This document shows, in pieces, positions 1-7,938 of a DNA stretch of 64,000 nt. Source of the stretch: Lichenicola sp964249735 (GTDB lineage: Bacteria; Pseudomonadota; Alphaproteobacteria; Acetobacterales; Acetobacteraceae); assembly GCA_964249735.1 (NCBI GenBank), contig CAXUDP010000003.1, positions 6,860-70,859 on the forward strand. The letters are read 5' to 3'. The translations under genes were made by a program, and so were the position numbers. The stretch's first letter is position 1; every line of letters begins with the position of its first letter. The notes under the pieces are model-generated. The model was not told the DNA's origin, ran no database searches, and saw nothing but the letters and a program-made list of their open reading frames with translations.

Positions 1-394
1 CCAGCACGGTCGGGATCTGCTTCACCGTGACGCCGTAGCGGGCGGCCACGTCCATGTTGACGTTGAACCGGTCGACGTTGACCATCACCGTCTCGAACCG
101 GCTGTCGCGCCACGCCCTCACCGCCGGCATCTGCATCACCCCGTTGAGCATGCGGCAGTCCGGGCACCAGTTGGCGCCGAAGTCGATCAGCACGTCGCGG
201 CCGCTCCTGCGCGCGGCGGCGAAGGCGGCATCGACCTGCGCATGCGCGTCGGCGGCCGTGTCGTAGGGATGCGGGCTCGGCACCGGCTGCGTCGCCGGCA
301 GGTTGCTGGGCGGGGGAAGCCCGACCGCGAGCGCACCCCCCGTGGTCGCGAGCATCAGGCTGGCGGCGAGCAGGGCGGGACCGAGGATGTGCAT
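1..394 (-). CDS. Secreted thioredoxin-like protein (3' end outside window)
   Basis: The reverse strand reads from an ATG at 394 to the window edge, giving about 131 residues without a stop. Residues 1-23 form a signal peptide (hydrophobic core followed by GGALA). A thioredoxin fold follows with the motif WCPDC (Cys77, Cys80), preceded by a beta strand ending in DVLIDFGA, and a cis-Pro region (KQIPTVL) lies at the cut edge. Proteins of this kind are periplasmic thiol-disulfide oxidoreductases. The CPDC active site differs from the CGPC of cytoplasmic thioredoxin and is found in DUF255- and YbbN-like exported thioredoxins. The partner is unknown because the rest of the gene is missing. It is divergent from the glutathione transferase at 524, so the 129 bases between them must hold both promoters. 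Confidence 0.85.
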   Translation of the reverse strand, partial: MHILGPALLAASLMLATTGGALAVGLPPPSNLPATQPVPSPHPYDTAADAHAQVDAAFAAARRSGRDVLIDFGANWCPDCRMLNGVMQMPAVRAWRDSRFETVMVNVDRFNVNMDVAARYGVTVKQIPTVL

Positions 395-523
395 GCACGG
401 GACTCCGGGGTTGCGATGACGCCACGCCCGGACCTCGCGAGCGAAGGGTGGGCGGGCGCGGGATGGGAATAACGTGATCCATGCCATCTCGTGTAGAACT
501 CGCCAAACCACAAGGAGGCTGGG

Positions 524-1234
524 ATGATTGAACTATACTACTGGACCACGCCGAACGGCCACAAGATCACGCTGTTCCTGGAGGAGGCCGGTCTCGAGTA
601 CCGGGTGATCCCGGTGAACATCGGCAAGGGCGAGCAGTTCGAGCCTTCCTTCCTCCGGGTGGCGCCGAACAACCGCATCCCGGCGATCGTGGACCATGCG
701 CCGGCGGATGGCGGCGAGCCGGTGTCGCTGTTCGAGTCCGGCGCGATCCTGCTCTACCTGGCCGACAAGACCGGCCGCTTCGTCCCGGACAGCCTGCGCG
801 GCCGCGCCGAGGCGCTGCAATGGCTGTTCTGGCAGATGGGCGGCCTCGGGCCGATGGCCGGGCAGACCCACCATTTCCGCAACTACGCGCCGGAGAAGAT
901 CCCCTACGCGATCAACCGCTACGTCAACGAGACCAACCGCCTCTACGGCGTGCTGGACCGCCGGCTGGCCGACCGCGCCTTTCTCGCCGGCGACGCCTAC
1001 ACGGTCGCCGACATGGCGAGCTATCCCTGGATCCTGCCCGACGCGCAGGGCCAGTCGATCGACGACTTCCCGCACCTCAAGCGCTGGCACGACGCGATCA
1101 AGGCCCGTCCGGCCACCACCCGCGCCTACGACCTGGTGCGGACGGTCAACCCCGGTGCCGGCGGCATCCGGACCGAGGAGGAGCGCCGGGTGCTGTTCGG
1201 GCAGACCGCCGCGTCGCTGCCGCCGCGCGCCTGA
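524..1234 (+). CDS. yfcG: Glutathione S-transferase, YfcG/Nu class
   Basis: This 236-residue protein closely resembles E. coli YfcG, a Nu-class glutathione transferase with glutathione-dependent disulfide reductase activity. The N-terminal thioredoxin-like half carries TTPNGHKITLF, with the Thr9 and Asn11 that sit at the glutathione thiol in YfcG. The glutathione-binding ESG motif is at residues 71-73 (Glu71, Ser72), and a helical C-terminal domain follows (QWLFWQMGGLGPM). Length is normal for the family, with a slightly long C-terminal tail. A strong ribosome binding site (AAGGAGG) precedes the ATG. The gene stands alone in its direction; a small GC-rich inverted repeat (1239-1252) lies just after the stop but has no T tract. 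A role in redox defence is inferred from the family. Confidence 0.93.
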   Translation: MIELYYWTTPNGHKITLFLEEAGLEYRVIPVNIGKGEQFEPSFLRVAPNNRIPAIVDHAPADGGEPVSLFESGAILLYLADKTGRFVPDSLRGRAEALQWLFWQMGGLGPMAGQTHHFRNYAPEKIPYAINRYVNETNRLYGVLDRRLADRAFLAGDAYTVADMASYPWILPDAQGQSIDDFPHLKRWHDAIKARPATTRAYDLVRTVNPGAGGIRTEEERRVLFGQTAASLPPRA

Positions 1235-1340
1235 GCCCGGCCGGTGCCGGCCTCCCCGCACGCGGCCGCCTGCCCCCGCCACGACCCGGCGCATGACGGC
1301 GAGGATGGCAGCCCGGCCGTGTCCTGCTAAGCAGGTCGCC

Positions 1341-1826
1341 ATGCCGACCAGCCGGACCCGCCGCCCGACCGTGCCTCCTGCCGCCAGACCGCCTGCCCCC
1401 CAGCTCCCGCCGGGCTGGCGGGCCAGGCGCTCGGTCCGCGGCCGGATCGTGCAGCGCGTGCTGGTGGCGCTCCTGGCCGGCCTCGCCCTGCTGGCGCTGC
1501 AGCGCTCCGGGCTGCTGGACCGGTTGTCCGGCAGCGCGTTCCCGTCGGCCCTGGACTGGTCCAGCGATTATCCCCTGGTGGAGCACCTGCGCCGGCTGGT
1601 GGTGCGGGACCGGCTGACCCGCGACTCCCCGGACTGCCTGCTGTTCGTGATCAACGGCAACGATCCCCCGGACGCGACCCGGATGGACGTGATGGAGAAG
1701 CATTCCGGCTCCTGTCCCGGCACCCGCGGCCAGCTGCCCAAGCTGTTCACCCTCAAGGTGGACCGCGCCGCGCGCAGCGTGCAGAGCGACAACGGGTCGC
1801 CCGGCTCGTTCCACCCGCTGCCATGA
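1341..1826 (+). CDS. Small membrane-anchored protein coupled to the Rieske gene
   Basis: A 161-residue protein I do not recognise. A Pro/Arg-rich cytoplasmic N-terminus (about 35 residues) precedes one hydrophobic helix at about residues 37-53 (VLVALLAGLALLALQ). A soluble part of about 105 residues then carries two cysteines, in SPDCLLFVINGND and HSGSC. The stop codon overlaps the ATG of the Rieske gene (ATGA at 1823-1826), so the two are translationally coupled and probably act together. The inferred topology is cytoplasm-in, with the C-terminal part in the periplasm next to the Rieske head. An alternative in-frame ATG at 1293 would add 16 residues; neither start has a strong ribosome binding site. 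A real gene is supported by the coupling and by high third-position GC. Confidence 0.6.
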   Translation: MPTSRTRRPTVPPAARPPAPQLPPGWRARRSVRGRIVQRVLVALLAGLALLALQRSGLLDRLSGSAFPSALDWSSDYPLVEHLRRLVVRDRLTRDSPDCLLFVINGNDPPDATRMDVMEKHSGSCPGTRGQLPKLFTLKVDRAARSVQSDNGSPGSFHPLP

Positions 1827-2485
1827 CGGACGAGCCGCCCCCGCCCCCCGGCGACGAGACGTCTGAGCCGGTCCGGCGCGACTTCCTGTCCCTGGTCACG
1901 ATCGCGACCGCGGGTCTCGGCGCCTGCGCCTTTGCCTGGCCGTTCCTCGACAGCCTCGGCCGACGCACCGCGCCCGACGACGCCGACACCGCGGTCGATG
2001 TCGACCTGGCACCCCTGGCGCCCGGACAGCAGGTGGTGGCGGTATGGCGTGGCATGCCGGTGTTCGTGGTCCGCCGCACCGCGGACACGCTGCACCGCCT
2101 CCAGGCGGCGACCACGCAGCACCTGCTGCGCGATCCGAACTCGGCCGAGCGCCAGCAGCCCACCTACGCCGCCAACTGGCATCGCTCGATCGTGCCGGAG
2201 TTCGGGGTCATGGTCGGGATCTGCACCCATCTCGGCTGCGTGCCGAAGTTCCGCCCAGGGTCCGGGTCGGAGCCGGAACCGGCCGGCAGCGGCGACTGGC
2301 CCGGCGGCTATGCCTGCCCCTGCCACGGCTCGCGCTTCGACCTTGCCGGCCGCGTGTTCGAGGGCGCGCCGGCGCAGTACAACCTGCCGGTGCCGCCTTA
2401 TCGGCTGATGGAACCGTCGCGGTTGCGCATCGGCGTCGATCCGGACGGCCCCGCCTTCGACTTCGACAGCATCCGCAAGATCTGA
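1823..2485 (+). CDS. petA: Rieske [2Fe-2S] iron-sulfur subunit of ubiquinol-cytochrome c reductase
   Basis: The 220-residue protein has both Rieske cluster motifs, CTHLGC (Cys134, His136, Cys139) and CPCHGS (Cys165, Cys167, His168). The two remaining cysteines, 139 and 167, would form the structural disulfide. The N-terminus has a twin-arginine sequence (RRDFLSL, residues 18-24) and an uncleaved hydrophobic anchor (residues 22-41), as expected for a Tat-exported bc1 Rieske subunit that transfers electrons from ubiquinol to cytochrome c1. The insertion between the two cluster loops (residues 140-164, Pro/Gly/Glu-rich) is as expected for proteobacterial subunits. It is normally the first gene of petABC, but the next gene here is the unrelated Hint protein, so no petB or petC is present nearby. 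It could serve a bc1 complex encoded elsewhere, or be a paralogue. Confidence 0.88.
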   Translation: MTDEPPPPPGDETSEPVRRDFLSLVTIATAGLGACAFAWPFLDSLGRRTAPDDADTAVDVDLAPLAPGQQVVAVWRGMPVFVVRRTADTLHRLQAATTQHLLRDPNSAERQQPTYAANWHRSIVPEFGVMVGICTHLGCVPKFRPGSGSEPEPAGSGDWPGGYACPCHGSRFDLAGRVFEGAPAQYNLPVPPYRLMEPSRLRIGVDPDGPAFDFDSIRKI

Positions 2486-2527
2486 GCACGACCCGGCACG
2501 CGCGGACCGACCGCTCCCTGCGCGATC

Positions 2528-2630
2528 TTGACGTTTTGTTAGTGTCCTTGCGGCATGGTCTTCCGCGTTGTCGCGTCCGTTTGGGACAGGCTAGGATGCG
2601 TGCACACCGACATTGACGTCCTGTTAGCGT
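2528..2630 (+). promoter_or_regulatory. Imperfect direct repeat upstream of the Hint-protein gene
   Basis: The sequence TTGACGTTTTGTTAGTGT at 2528-2545 recurs as TTGACGTCCTGTTAGCGT at 2613-2630, matching at 15 of 18 positions and offset by 85 bp. Both copies begin with a -35-like TTGACG. They lie in the 250-base AT-richer gap before the secreted Hint protein, so paired promoters or activator sites are possible. The function is inferred only. Confidence 0.35.
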
Positions 2631-2735
2631 GATGGGCCAGCCGCGCGGCATCCCGACGCGCAACAGCGTTCTGCCGCCGCTTTCATAACGTTTTCGCAAC
2701 AATCATGCCGCACCCTGCCGTGCGCCACGACAAGA

Positions 2736-4826
2736 ATGGACCGCACGATGACGACATGGACCGGTGCCGGCAGGACCACCTCCTGGGATGACGCCGGCAA
2801 CTGGTCCGGCGGCGCCATTCCGGTCTCCTACGGCGCGGTCAGCATCGGCATGGCCGGGGCATCGGTGGTGGTGTCGGTCGCGAGCGGGTCGGGCCCGCGC
2901 GCCGCCAGCCTGACGATCGGCGACGGGCATGTCGGGGAAACGGTCCAGCTCGACCTGGCCGGCAGCTTCTCGCTGGACGGCAGCGGGATCCTGGTGTCCG
3001 GAGGTGCGGCGCTTTCCAGCATCGGCGGCGCCATCGACCTGTCCACAGGCGGCCTCGCGGTCGCGTCCGGCGGCAGCTACACCGAGACCGGCGGCACCCT
3101 GACCGCGAGCACGCTGGGCAACGCCGGCACCACGGTCCTGACCGGCGCCGTCGCGGTGGCGGCCGCCGCCGCGAACAGCGGCACCCTGACCGAGACCGGC
3201 ACGCTGTCGATCGGATCGGGCCTGGTCAACAGCGGCACGATGACCCTGGCCGGCACCGTGACGGACTCGGCCGGCCTGACCAACACCGGCCACGAAACGC
3301 TGTCCGGCGCGGTCACGGTCGGCGCCTCGCTGTCCAACTCCGGCACCATGGTCGTCACCGGCAGCGTCAACCTACTCGGCGAAACCATCATCGGCATGGG
3401 GTCGATCGACATCGACGGCGGCCGCCTCGGCACCAGCGCCACGCCGATCTCGATCGTCGGCAGCCAAGGCTTCACCCTGGAGAACGGCGGCTTCCTGTCG
3501 CTGCGCAACGGCATCGGCGCCACGGTCGACTTCGGCAGCGGCGGCGGCACGCTGTCGCTGCAGGACGAGATCGGGATCGTGACGACACCGATCCGGAACT
3601 TCGGCGTCGGCGACAGGATCGAGATCGCTGGCCTGGACATCACCGGCGACACGGTGATCGCGAACGGCAACAACAGCTACACCATCGCCCTGGACGCCGG
3701 CCCGTACTACGCTCCGGTGGTGCTGACCGGCGTGACGCTGGCCGCCGGCGTGAAGCCCTCGCAGATCGCGCTCTCGGTGTCCGGCGGCGAGACGATCGTA
3801 TCGATCGCCTGCTTCCTGTCCGGCACCCGGATCGCGACCGCCGCGGGCGAGGTTGCGGTCGAGCAGGTCGCGGTCGGCGACCAGGTGGTGGCGATCGAGC
3901 ACGGCCGGCGCACGCTGCGCCCGGTGCGCTGGCACGGCAGCCGCACGGTGGACCTGTCGCTGATGGACGCCGACGACGCGCGCGAGGCGGCGCCGGTGCG
4001 TATCCGCGCCGGCGCCTTCGCCGATGGCGTGCCGTCGCGCGACCTGCTGATCACCCCGGAGCACTGCGTGCTGGTCGACGACAGGCTGGTGCCGGCGCGC
4101 ATGCTGGTGAACGGGTCGAGCATCGTGCGCGAAGCCGGCCTGCACCGCTTCACCGTGCACCACATCGAATGCGATCGGCACGCCATCCTGCTGTCGGACG
4201 GGCTGCCCACTGAAAGCTACCTCGACACCGGCAACCGTCGCGGCTTCGGCACCCCTGCCGACGACGCCACCGCGACCCCGTCCGGCTGGGCCGACGCGGC
4301 GGCGCCGCTGGAAACCGGCCGCGGCTTCGTCGAGCCGATCTGGCACCGCCTGGCCGCCCGCGCCGCGTCGACCGGCCAACCGGTCGCGGCCTCGACCGTT
4401 CCCGCCACCACCACCGACCCGGCACTGCGCATCCGCCTGGACGACGGCAGCCTGCTCGCCGCCGCCCGCCGAAAAAGCGGCCGCCACGTCTTCGTGCTGC
4501 CTCCCGGCACGCGCGGCGTTGCGATCACGTCGCGCGTGTTCGTGCCGTCGCGGATCGAGGGACCCTTCGTCGACGACCGCCGTCGCCTCGGCGTCGCGGT
4601 GCGCGACGCCCGGCTGTGGACCGGGCTGCACACGCGCATCCTGTCGGTCGATCCGGCAGCCGGGGGCTGGCACGCGGCGGAGACAGGCGCGCAGGCGGTG
4701 TGGACCGACGGCGCCGGCCGGCTCGAGCTGGACCCGTCAGACTCCGCCACGGTGCTGGAGCTGGAGCTGGTCCTCGCCGGCCGCTACCTCCTTCAGGACT
4801 GCCAAGCCCTTCAGGTCGCCGCTTGA
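2736..4826 (+). CDS. Secreted-type repeat protein with Hint (hedgehog/intein) domain
   Basis: A 696-residue protein. Residues 1-30 (TTWTGAGRTTSWDDAGNW) resemble the start of autotransporter-like beta-helix passengers, and residues 30-355 are Gly/Ser/Thr/Ala-rich with repeated short strands (NSGT, NTGHET, NSGTM), suggesting a right-handed beta-helix. A Hint_2-type domain starts at Cys359 (CFLSGTRIATAAGE), with the blocks VGDQVVA, TPEHCVLVDDRLVPA and HHIECDRHAILLSDG...ESYLDTGN, ending near residue 500. Residues 510-696 are a C-terminal extension of unknown fold. Hint domains can cleave or splice the peptide bond at their first Cys; here the catalytic Cys and a TPEHC block are present. No cleavable signal peptide is visible, so export, if any, would use another route. 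ATG at 2748 is an alternative start. Related proteins are frequent in acetobacters, but their role is unknown. Confidence 0.8.
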   Translation: MDRTMTTWTGAGRTTSWDDAGNWSGGAIPVSYGAVSIGMAGASVVVSVASGSGPRAASLTIGDGHVGETVQLDLAGSFSLDGSGILVSGGAALSSIGGAIDLSTGGLAVASGGSYTETGGTLTASTLGNAGTTVLTGAVAVAAAAANSGTLTETGTLSIGSGLVNSGTMTLAGTVTDSAGLTNTGHETLSGAVTVGASLSNSGTMVVTGSVNLLGETIIGMGSIDIDGGRLGTSATPISIVGSQGFTLENGGFLSLRNGIGATVDFGSGGGTLSLQDEIGIVTTPIRNFGVGDRIEIAGLDITGDTVIANGNNSYTIALDAGPYYAPVVLTGVTLAAGVKPSQIALSVSGGETIVSIACFLSGTRIATAAGEVAVEQVAVGDQVVAIEHGRRTLRPVRWHGSRTVDLSLMDADDAREAAPVRIRAGAFADGVPSRDLLITPEHCVLVDDRLVPARMLVNGSSIVREAGLHRFTVHHIECDRHAILLSDGLPTESYLDTGNRRGFGTPADDATATPSGWADAAAPLETGRGFVEPIWHRLAARAASTGQPVAASTVPATTTDPALRIRLDDGSLLAAARRKSGRHVFVLPPGTRGVAITSRVFVPSRIEGPFVDDRRRLGVAVRDARLWTGLHTRILSVDPAAGGWHAAETGAQAVWTDGAGRLELDPSDSATVLELELVLAGRYLLQDCQALQVAA

Positions 4827-4856
4827 CGGAAGGCGGGCCGGCGGTCAGGTTCCGGC

Positions 4857-5285
4857 CGCCAGACGGCTGGACGGTCGCTGTCGCCGCGGGACCTCGTGTC
4901 CCGTTGCGGTGGAGGAAAGTCCGGGCTCCACGGGAGAACGGTGCCGGCTAACGGCCGGCGGGGGCGACCCCAGGGAAAGTGCCACAGAAAACAAACCGCC
5001 CGCACGGCGTGATCCCGGCAACGGGGTTCATGTTGCGGGCAAGGGCGAAACGGTGCGGCAAGAGCGCACCGCGCTTCCGGCAACGGCGGCGGCAGGGCAA
5101 ACCCCACCGGGAGCAAGACCGAATAGGGGCGACGGGAGCCGGCACTCGTGTCGGTCTCCGGAGGCTCTCCCGCCTCGTCGTCCGGGTTGGTCGCGCGAGG
5201 CACGCAGCGATGCGTGTCCCAGAGGAATGACCGTCGCGCGGGCTCACGCTTGCGCACAGAACCCGGCTTACAGGCCGTCTGGCTC
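4857..5285 (+). ncRNA. rnpB: RNase P RNA (bacterial type A)
   Basis: This is the catalytic RNA of ribonuclease P, which trims the 5' ends of tRNA precursors. The conserved 5' core GAGGAAAGTCCGGGCTCC is at about 4912-4929, the ACAGAAA element is near 4985, and the universal 3' core ACAGAACCCGGCTTA is near 5257-5271. The ends are set by a perfect P1 helix: GCCAGACGGC at 4858-4867 pairs with GCCGTCTGGC at 5274-5283. Length (about 430 nt) fits alphaproteobacterial type A RNAs. It starts about 30 bases after the Hint gene, on the same strand. Boundaries are accurate to a few bases. Confidence 0.95.
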
Positions 5286-5633
5286 TTCCACACCCCGGTT
5301 GGGTCGGCGCATGCTCCCAAGCACCGATTCTCTTGAGAACAAAGAGTGAACAGTATTCCTCGCCGCTGTTGCAAAAACGGATCATTTTTTAGAGACGCTT
5401 CAATGCGTTTGTTGGCTGCGAATCGCGGTTTTCCGCCATTTTCACACCGGCTTTAGTTTGACCTCCCACAAATTCCCATGATATCCCACGGTCACCCAAA
5501 GCGATCCTCTGCGTGTCTGCTTCGGCACCGCGAGGGAGGCCTGCAACCGGGCCGGCGCATGCGGAATGCGCCACCAGACCATGCCGTGGGGGCGGCTTGA
5601 ACCGGCGAATCCGGGTGCGGAAGGGGGGCATCG
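5286..5633. other. Non-coding gap between rnpB and mraZ
   Basis: These 348 bases hold no convincing gene. The first two thirds are clearly more AT-rich than the surroundings, with a T6 run near 5384-5389 that could end rnpB transcription. The part from 5457 carries the putative mraZ promoter and MraZ boxes. The remaining 130 bases are an untranslated leader ending in a GGAAGGGGGG ribosome binding site directly before mraZ. Confidence 0.7.
5458..5499 (+). promoter_or_regulatory. mraZ promoter overlapped by four MraZ boxes
   Basis: CCCA occurs at 5465, 5475, 5485 and 5495, exactly 10 bp apart. On the reverse strand this reads as four TGGG boxes separated by about one helical turn, the known arrangement of MraZ binding sites (repeated TGGGN separated by 5 nt). 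A -35-like TTGACC (5458-5463) and a weak -10-like GATATC (5480-5485) place the boxes across a likely promoter. Binding of the MraZ ring here would repress the dcw operon. The boxes are directly visible; repression is inferred from E. coli MraZ. Confidence 0.75.
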
Positions 5634-6104
5634 ATGAGCGTGTTCCTCGGTGCGCACCAGAACCGGCTGGACGCCAAGGGCCGGGTCTCGATCCCCGCCG
5701 GCTTCCGCGCCATCCTGCGTGCCCAGGCCGCCGAATCCCAGCCCGGTGACGCGCTGCTGGTGCTGCGCCAATCGCCCAAGCATCCCTGCATCGAGGCCTG
5801 GCCGATGCCGGCCTACCTCCAGCTCGCACCCGTTCTCGACCGCCTCGACCTGTTCAGCGACGACGGCGAGGACATGGCGCTGTCGCTCTACGGCGACGCC
5901 TACCCGGTCGACCCGGACAAGGAAGGCCGGATCGTGCTGCCGGACGCCCTGGCGGCCCATGCCGGGGTGTCCGAGGCGGTCGCCTTCATGGGGCTTGGCC
6001 GCCACTTCCAGATCTGGGAACCGGCCGCCGCCGAGCGCCGCCGCGCCGAAGCCCGCATCCGCGCCCGCGGCGTCAGCCTGCCCGCCGCCGGAGCCGCGTC
6101 GTGA
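5634..6104 (+). CDS. mraZ: Transcriptional regulator MraZ
   Basis: First gene of the dcw cluster. The 156-residue protein has two tandem SpoVT/AbrB-like domains: the first with the LDAKGRVSIPAGFR signature (residues 13-26), the second with DPDKEGRIVLPDALAAHAGV (around 88-107). MraZ forms a ring-shaped oligomer that binds repeated TGGG boxes and controls its own operon; four such boxes lie 135-170 bases upstream. The ATG is preceded by a purine-rich GGAAGGGGGG. The stop overlaps the start of rsmH by 4 bases. Length is close to the family norm of about 145-155. Confidence 0.95.
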   Translation: MSVFLGAHQNRLDAKGRVSIPAGFRAILRAQAAESQPGDALLVLRQSPKHPCIEAWPMPAYLQLAPVLDRLDLFSDDGEDMALSLYGDAYPVDPDKEGRIVLPDALAAHAGVSEAVAFMGLGRHFQIWEPAAAERRRAEARIRARGVSLPAAGAAS

Positions 6105-7090
6105 GCGCGCATCGCGATGCCGCTCCCGGCCACCTGCCGGTGATGCTGGCCGAGGTGCTGGAGCAGCTGCGACCGGCCGACGGCGGCACCTATCTCGACG
6201 CCACCTTCGGCGGCGGCGGCTACGCGTCGGCGATCCTGGACCGGGCACGCTGCACCCTGTGGGCGATCGACCGCGACCCGCAGGCGATCGCCCGCGGCTT
6301 GCTGCTCGCCGCCCGGCTCGGGACCGAGCACGGCGAGCAGCGCCTGCACCTGCTCCCCGGCGGCTTCGGCGACATGCTGGCGCTGCTGGGCGCGCACGGC
6401 GTCACCGCGCTCGACGGCGTGGTGCTCGATCTCGGCCTGTCCTCGTTCCAGATCGACCAGGCCGAGCGCGGCTTCTCGTTCCGCAACGACGGCCCGCTCG
6501 ACATGCGCATGAGCCTCGACGGCCCGAGCGCCGCAGACCTGGTGGCGACCCTGCCGGAAGCCGAACTTGCCGACGTGCTCTACCAGTTCGGCGAGGAGCG
6601 GTTGTCGCGACGCATCGCCCGCGCCGTGGTCGCCGCCCGCGCCGAGGCGCCCATCACCACCACGCTGCAGCTCGCCTCCATCATCCGACGCGTGGTGCCG
6701 GCCGAGAAGTCCGGCCTCGATCCCGCCACCCGCTCGTTCCAGGCGCTGCGCATCCGCGTCAACGACGAGCTGGGCCAGATCGAGCAGGGCCTGGCACAGG
6801 CGGCCAGCCTGCTGCGGCCGCACGGCCGGCTGGTGGTGGTGTCGTTCCATTCGCTCGAGGACCGGATCGTCAAGCGCTTCATGCAGGGCGCCGCCGGCCG
6901 CAGCCCCGCGCCCTCGCGTCACGACCCGCGCGGCCTCGACCGCCCCGCCGCCCCGCCCGGCTTCCGGCTGCTGGCCAACCGGGCGCTGCGCCCGGGCGAC
7001 GCCGAATGCCGCGCCAACCCACGCGCACGCAGCGCCAGGCTGCGCGCGCTCGAACGCCTCGACGTCCTTCCTCCTGACGGGAACGCCTGA
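6101..7090 (+). CDS. rsmH: 16S rRNA (cytosine(1402)-N(4))-methyltransferase RsmH
   Basis: Also known as MraW. It methylates N4 of C1402 in the ribosomal P site using S-adenosylmethionine. The 329-residue protein has the expected N-terminal HLPVMLAEVL, the SAM-binding glycine loop (DATFGGGGYASAIL, residues 33-46), DRDP (57-60), DLGLSSFQID, and the C-terminal signature VVVSFHSLEDRIVKRFM. It starts with GTG inside the end of mraZ, and its last base is shared with the ftsL ATG (TGATG). It is always found second in dcw clusters and is co-transcribed with mraZ. Confidence 0.95.
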   Translation: MSAHRDAAPGHLPVMLAEVLEQLRPADGGTYLDATFGGGGYASAILDRARCTLWAIDRDPQAIARGLLLAARLGTEHGEQRLHLLPGGFGDMLALLGAHGVTALDGVVLDLGLSSFQIDQAERGFSFRNDGPLDMRMSLDGPSAADLVATLPEAELADVLYQFGEERLSRRIARAVVAARAEAPITTTLQLASIIRRVVPAEKSGLDPATRSFQALRIRVNDELGQIEQGLAQAASLLRPHGRLVVVSFHSLEDRIVKRFMQGAAGRSPAPSRHDPRGLDRPAAPPGFRLLANRALRPGDAECRANPRARSARLRALERLDVLPPDGNA

Positions 7091-7935
7091 TGATCCGCCC
7101 CCTCACCTGCGTCTGCGCGATCCTGGCCGGTGCCTCGGGCCTCTACCTTTACTCGGAGAAGCACCGCACCACCCTGCTCGACCAGCAGATCAGCGCGGTC
7201 GTGTCCGACACCCAGCACATACGCGAGCGCACCGCGATGCTGCGCGCCGAGTGGGCGTTGCTGAACCAGCCGGACCGGCTGCAGGGCCTGGCCACCCGCT
7301 TCCTGCCGCAGCTGGGTGCGATGGCGCCGACGCAGTTCGTGCAGATGGCCTCGCTCGACCGGCATCTGCCGGCACCGGGCCCGGAGATCCCGCCGCACCC
7401 GATCGCCACGCCGCAGACCGCCCCCGGCCTGGTCGGCCAGGTGCCGTCGGCCGCTTCGCCGGCGCAGGCGCCAGGACCGGCAGCGGTCGCGGACGGCGTC
7501 GCGGTCGCCCACGCCGACGCGGCGCCCACCGCAACCGACCGGACGGCGATCCCGGTCCGCCTGGCGCAGGCCCGTCCGTTCCGAAGCGCGCTGGTCCACG
7601 CCGCTTCGGCGCGCCGCGAGGTGGAAGTCGCCGACGCCGGAGCCGCGGCGGTCCCGCATGTCCCGGCCGCGCACCGCGCCCTGCACACCACCCCGGTCCG
7701 CCTCGCCGCCTACGCCGAGCCGCACAGCCGGCCCGCGGTGGTGCAGGCGGCCAGCCTGTACGCCCACCCGCCGATCGAGGCCGCTGCCGCCTGGCGGCCG
7801 GCGCGCGCGAGCTGGCCGGCGCAGCGTCCGGCCACCTACGCGGTGCCGCAGACCATGCCGGCGCTCGGCTCCTCGCTCGGCAGCGGCGGCCATGCCGCGC
7901 TTCCCGCCCCGGTGCCGCTGTCGGACGGCAACTGA
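7090..7935 (+). CDS. ftsL: Cell division protein FtsL with long Ala/Pro-rich extension
   Basis: Assignment rests on position between rsmH and ftsI and on architecture: a short N-terminus, one membrane helix (about residues 5-21), then a predicted periplasmic coiled coil (DQQISAVVSDTQHIRERTAMLRAEW region, to about residue 62) and the conserved LNQPDRLQGLATRFLPQL segment, close to the end of normal FtsL. FtsL works with FtsB and FtsQ to activate FtsWI during septation. The protein is 281 residues, whereas FtsL is usually 100-130; residues 95-281 are an Ala/Pro/His-rich, low-complexity periplasmic tail with no recognised domain. The stop is 3 bases before the GTG of ftsI. Confidence 0.85.
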   Translation: MIRPLTCVCAILAGASGLYLYSEKHRTTLLDQQISAVVSDTQHIRERTAMLRAEWALLNQPDRLQGLATRFLPQLGAMAPTQFVQMASLDRHLPAPGPEIPPHPIATPQTAPGLVGQVPSAASPAQAPGPAAVADGVAVAHADAAPTATDRTAIPVRLAQARPFRSALVHAASARREVEVADAGAAAVPHVPAAHRALHTTPVRLAAYAEPHSRPAVVQAASLYAHPPIEAAAAWRPARASWPAQRPATYAVPQTMPALGSSLGSGGHAALPAPVPLSDGN

Positions 7936-7938
7936 TCC

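Noticed and set aside
1239..1252. GGCCGG-TG-CCGGCC inverted repeat after the glutathione transferase gene as a terminator
   Set aside because: Only 6 bp with a 2-base centre and no T tract; expected by chance at this GC content.
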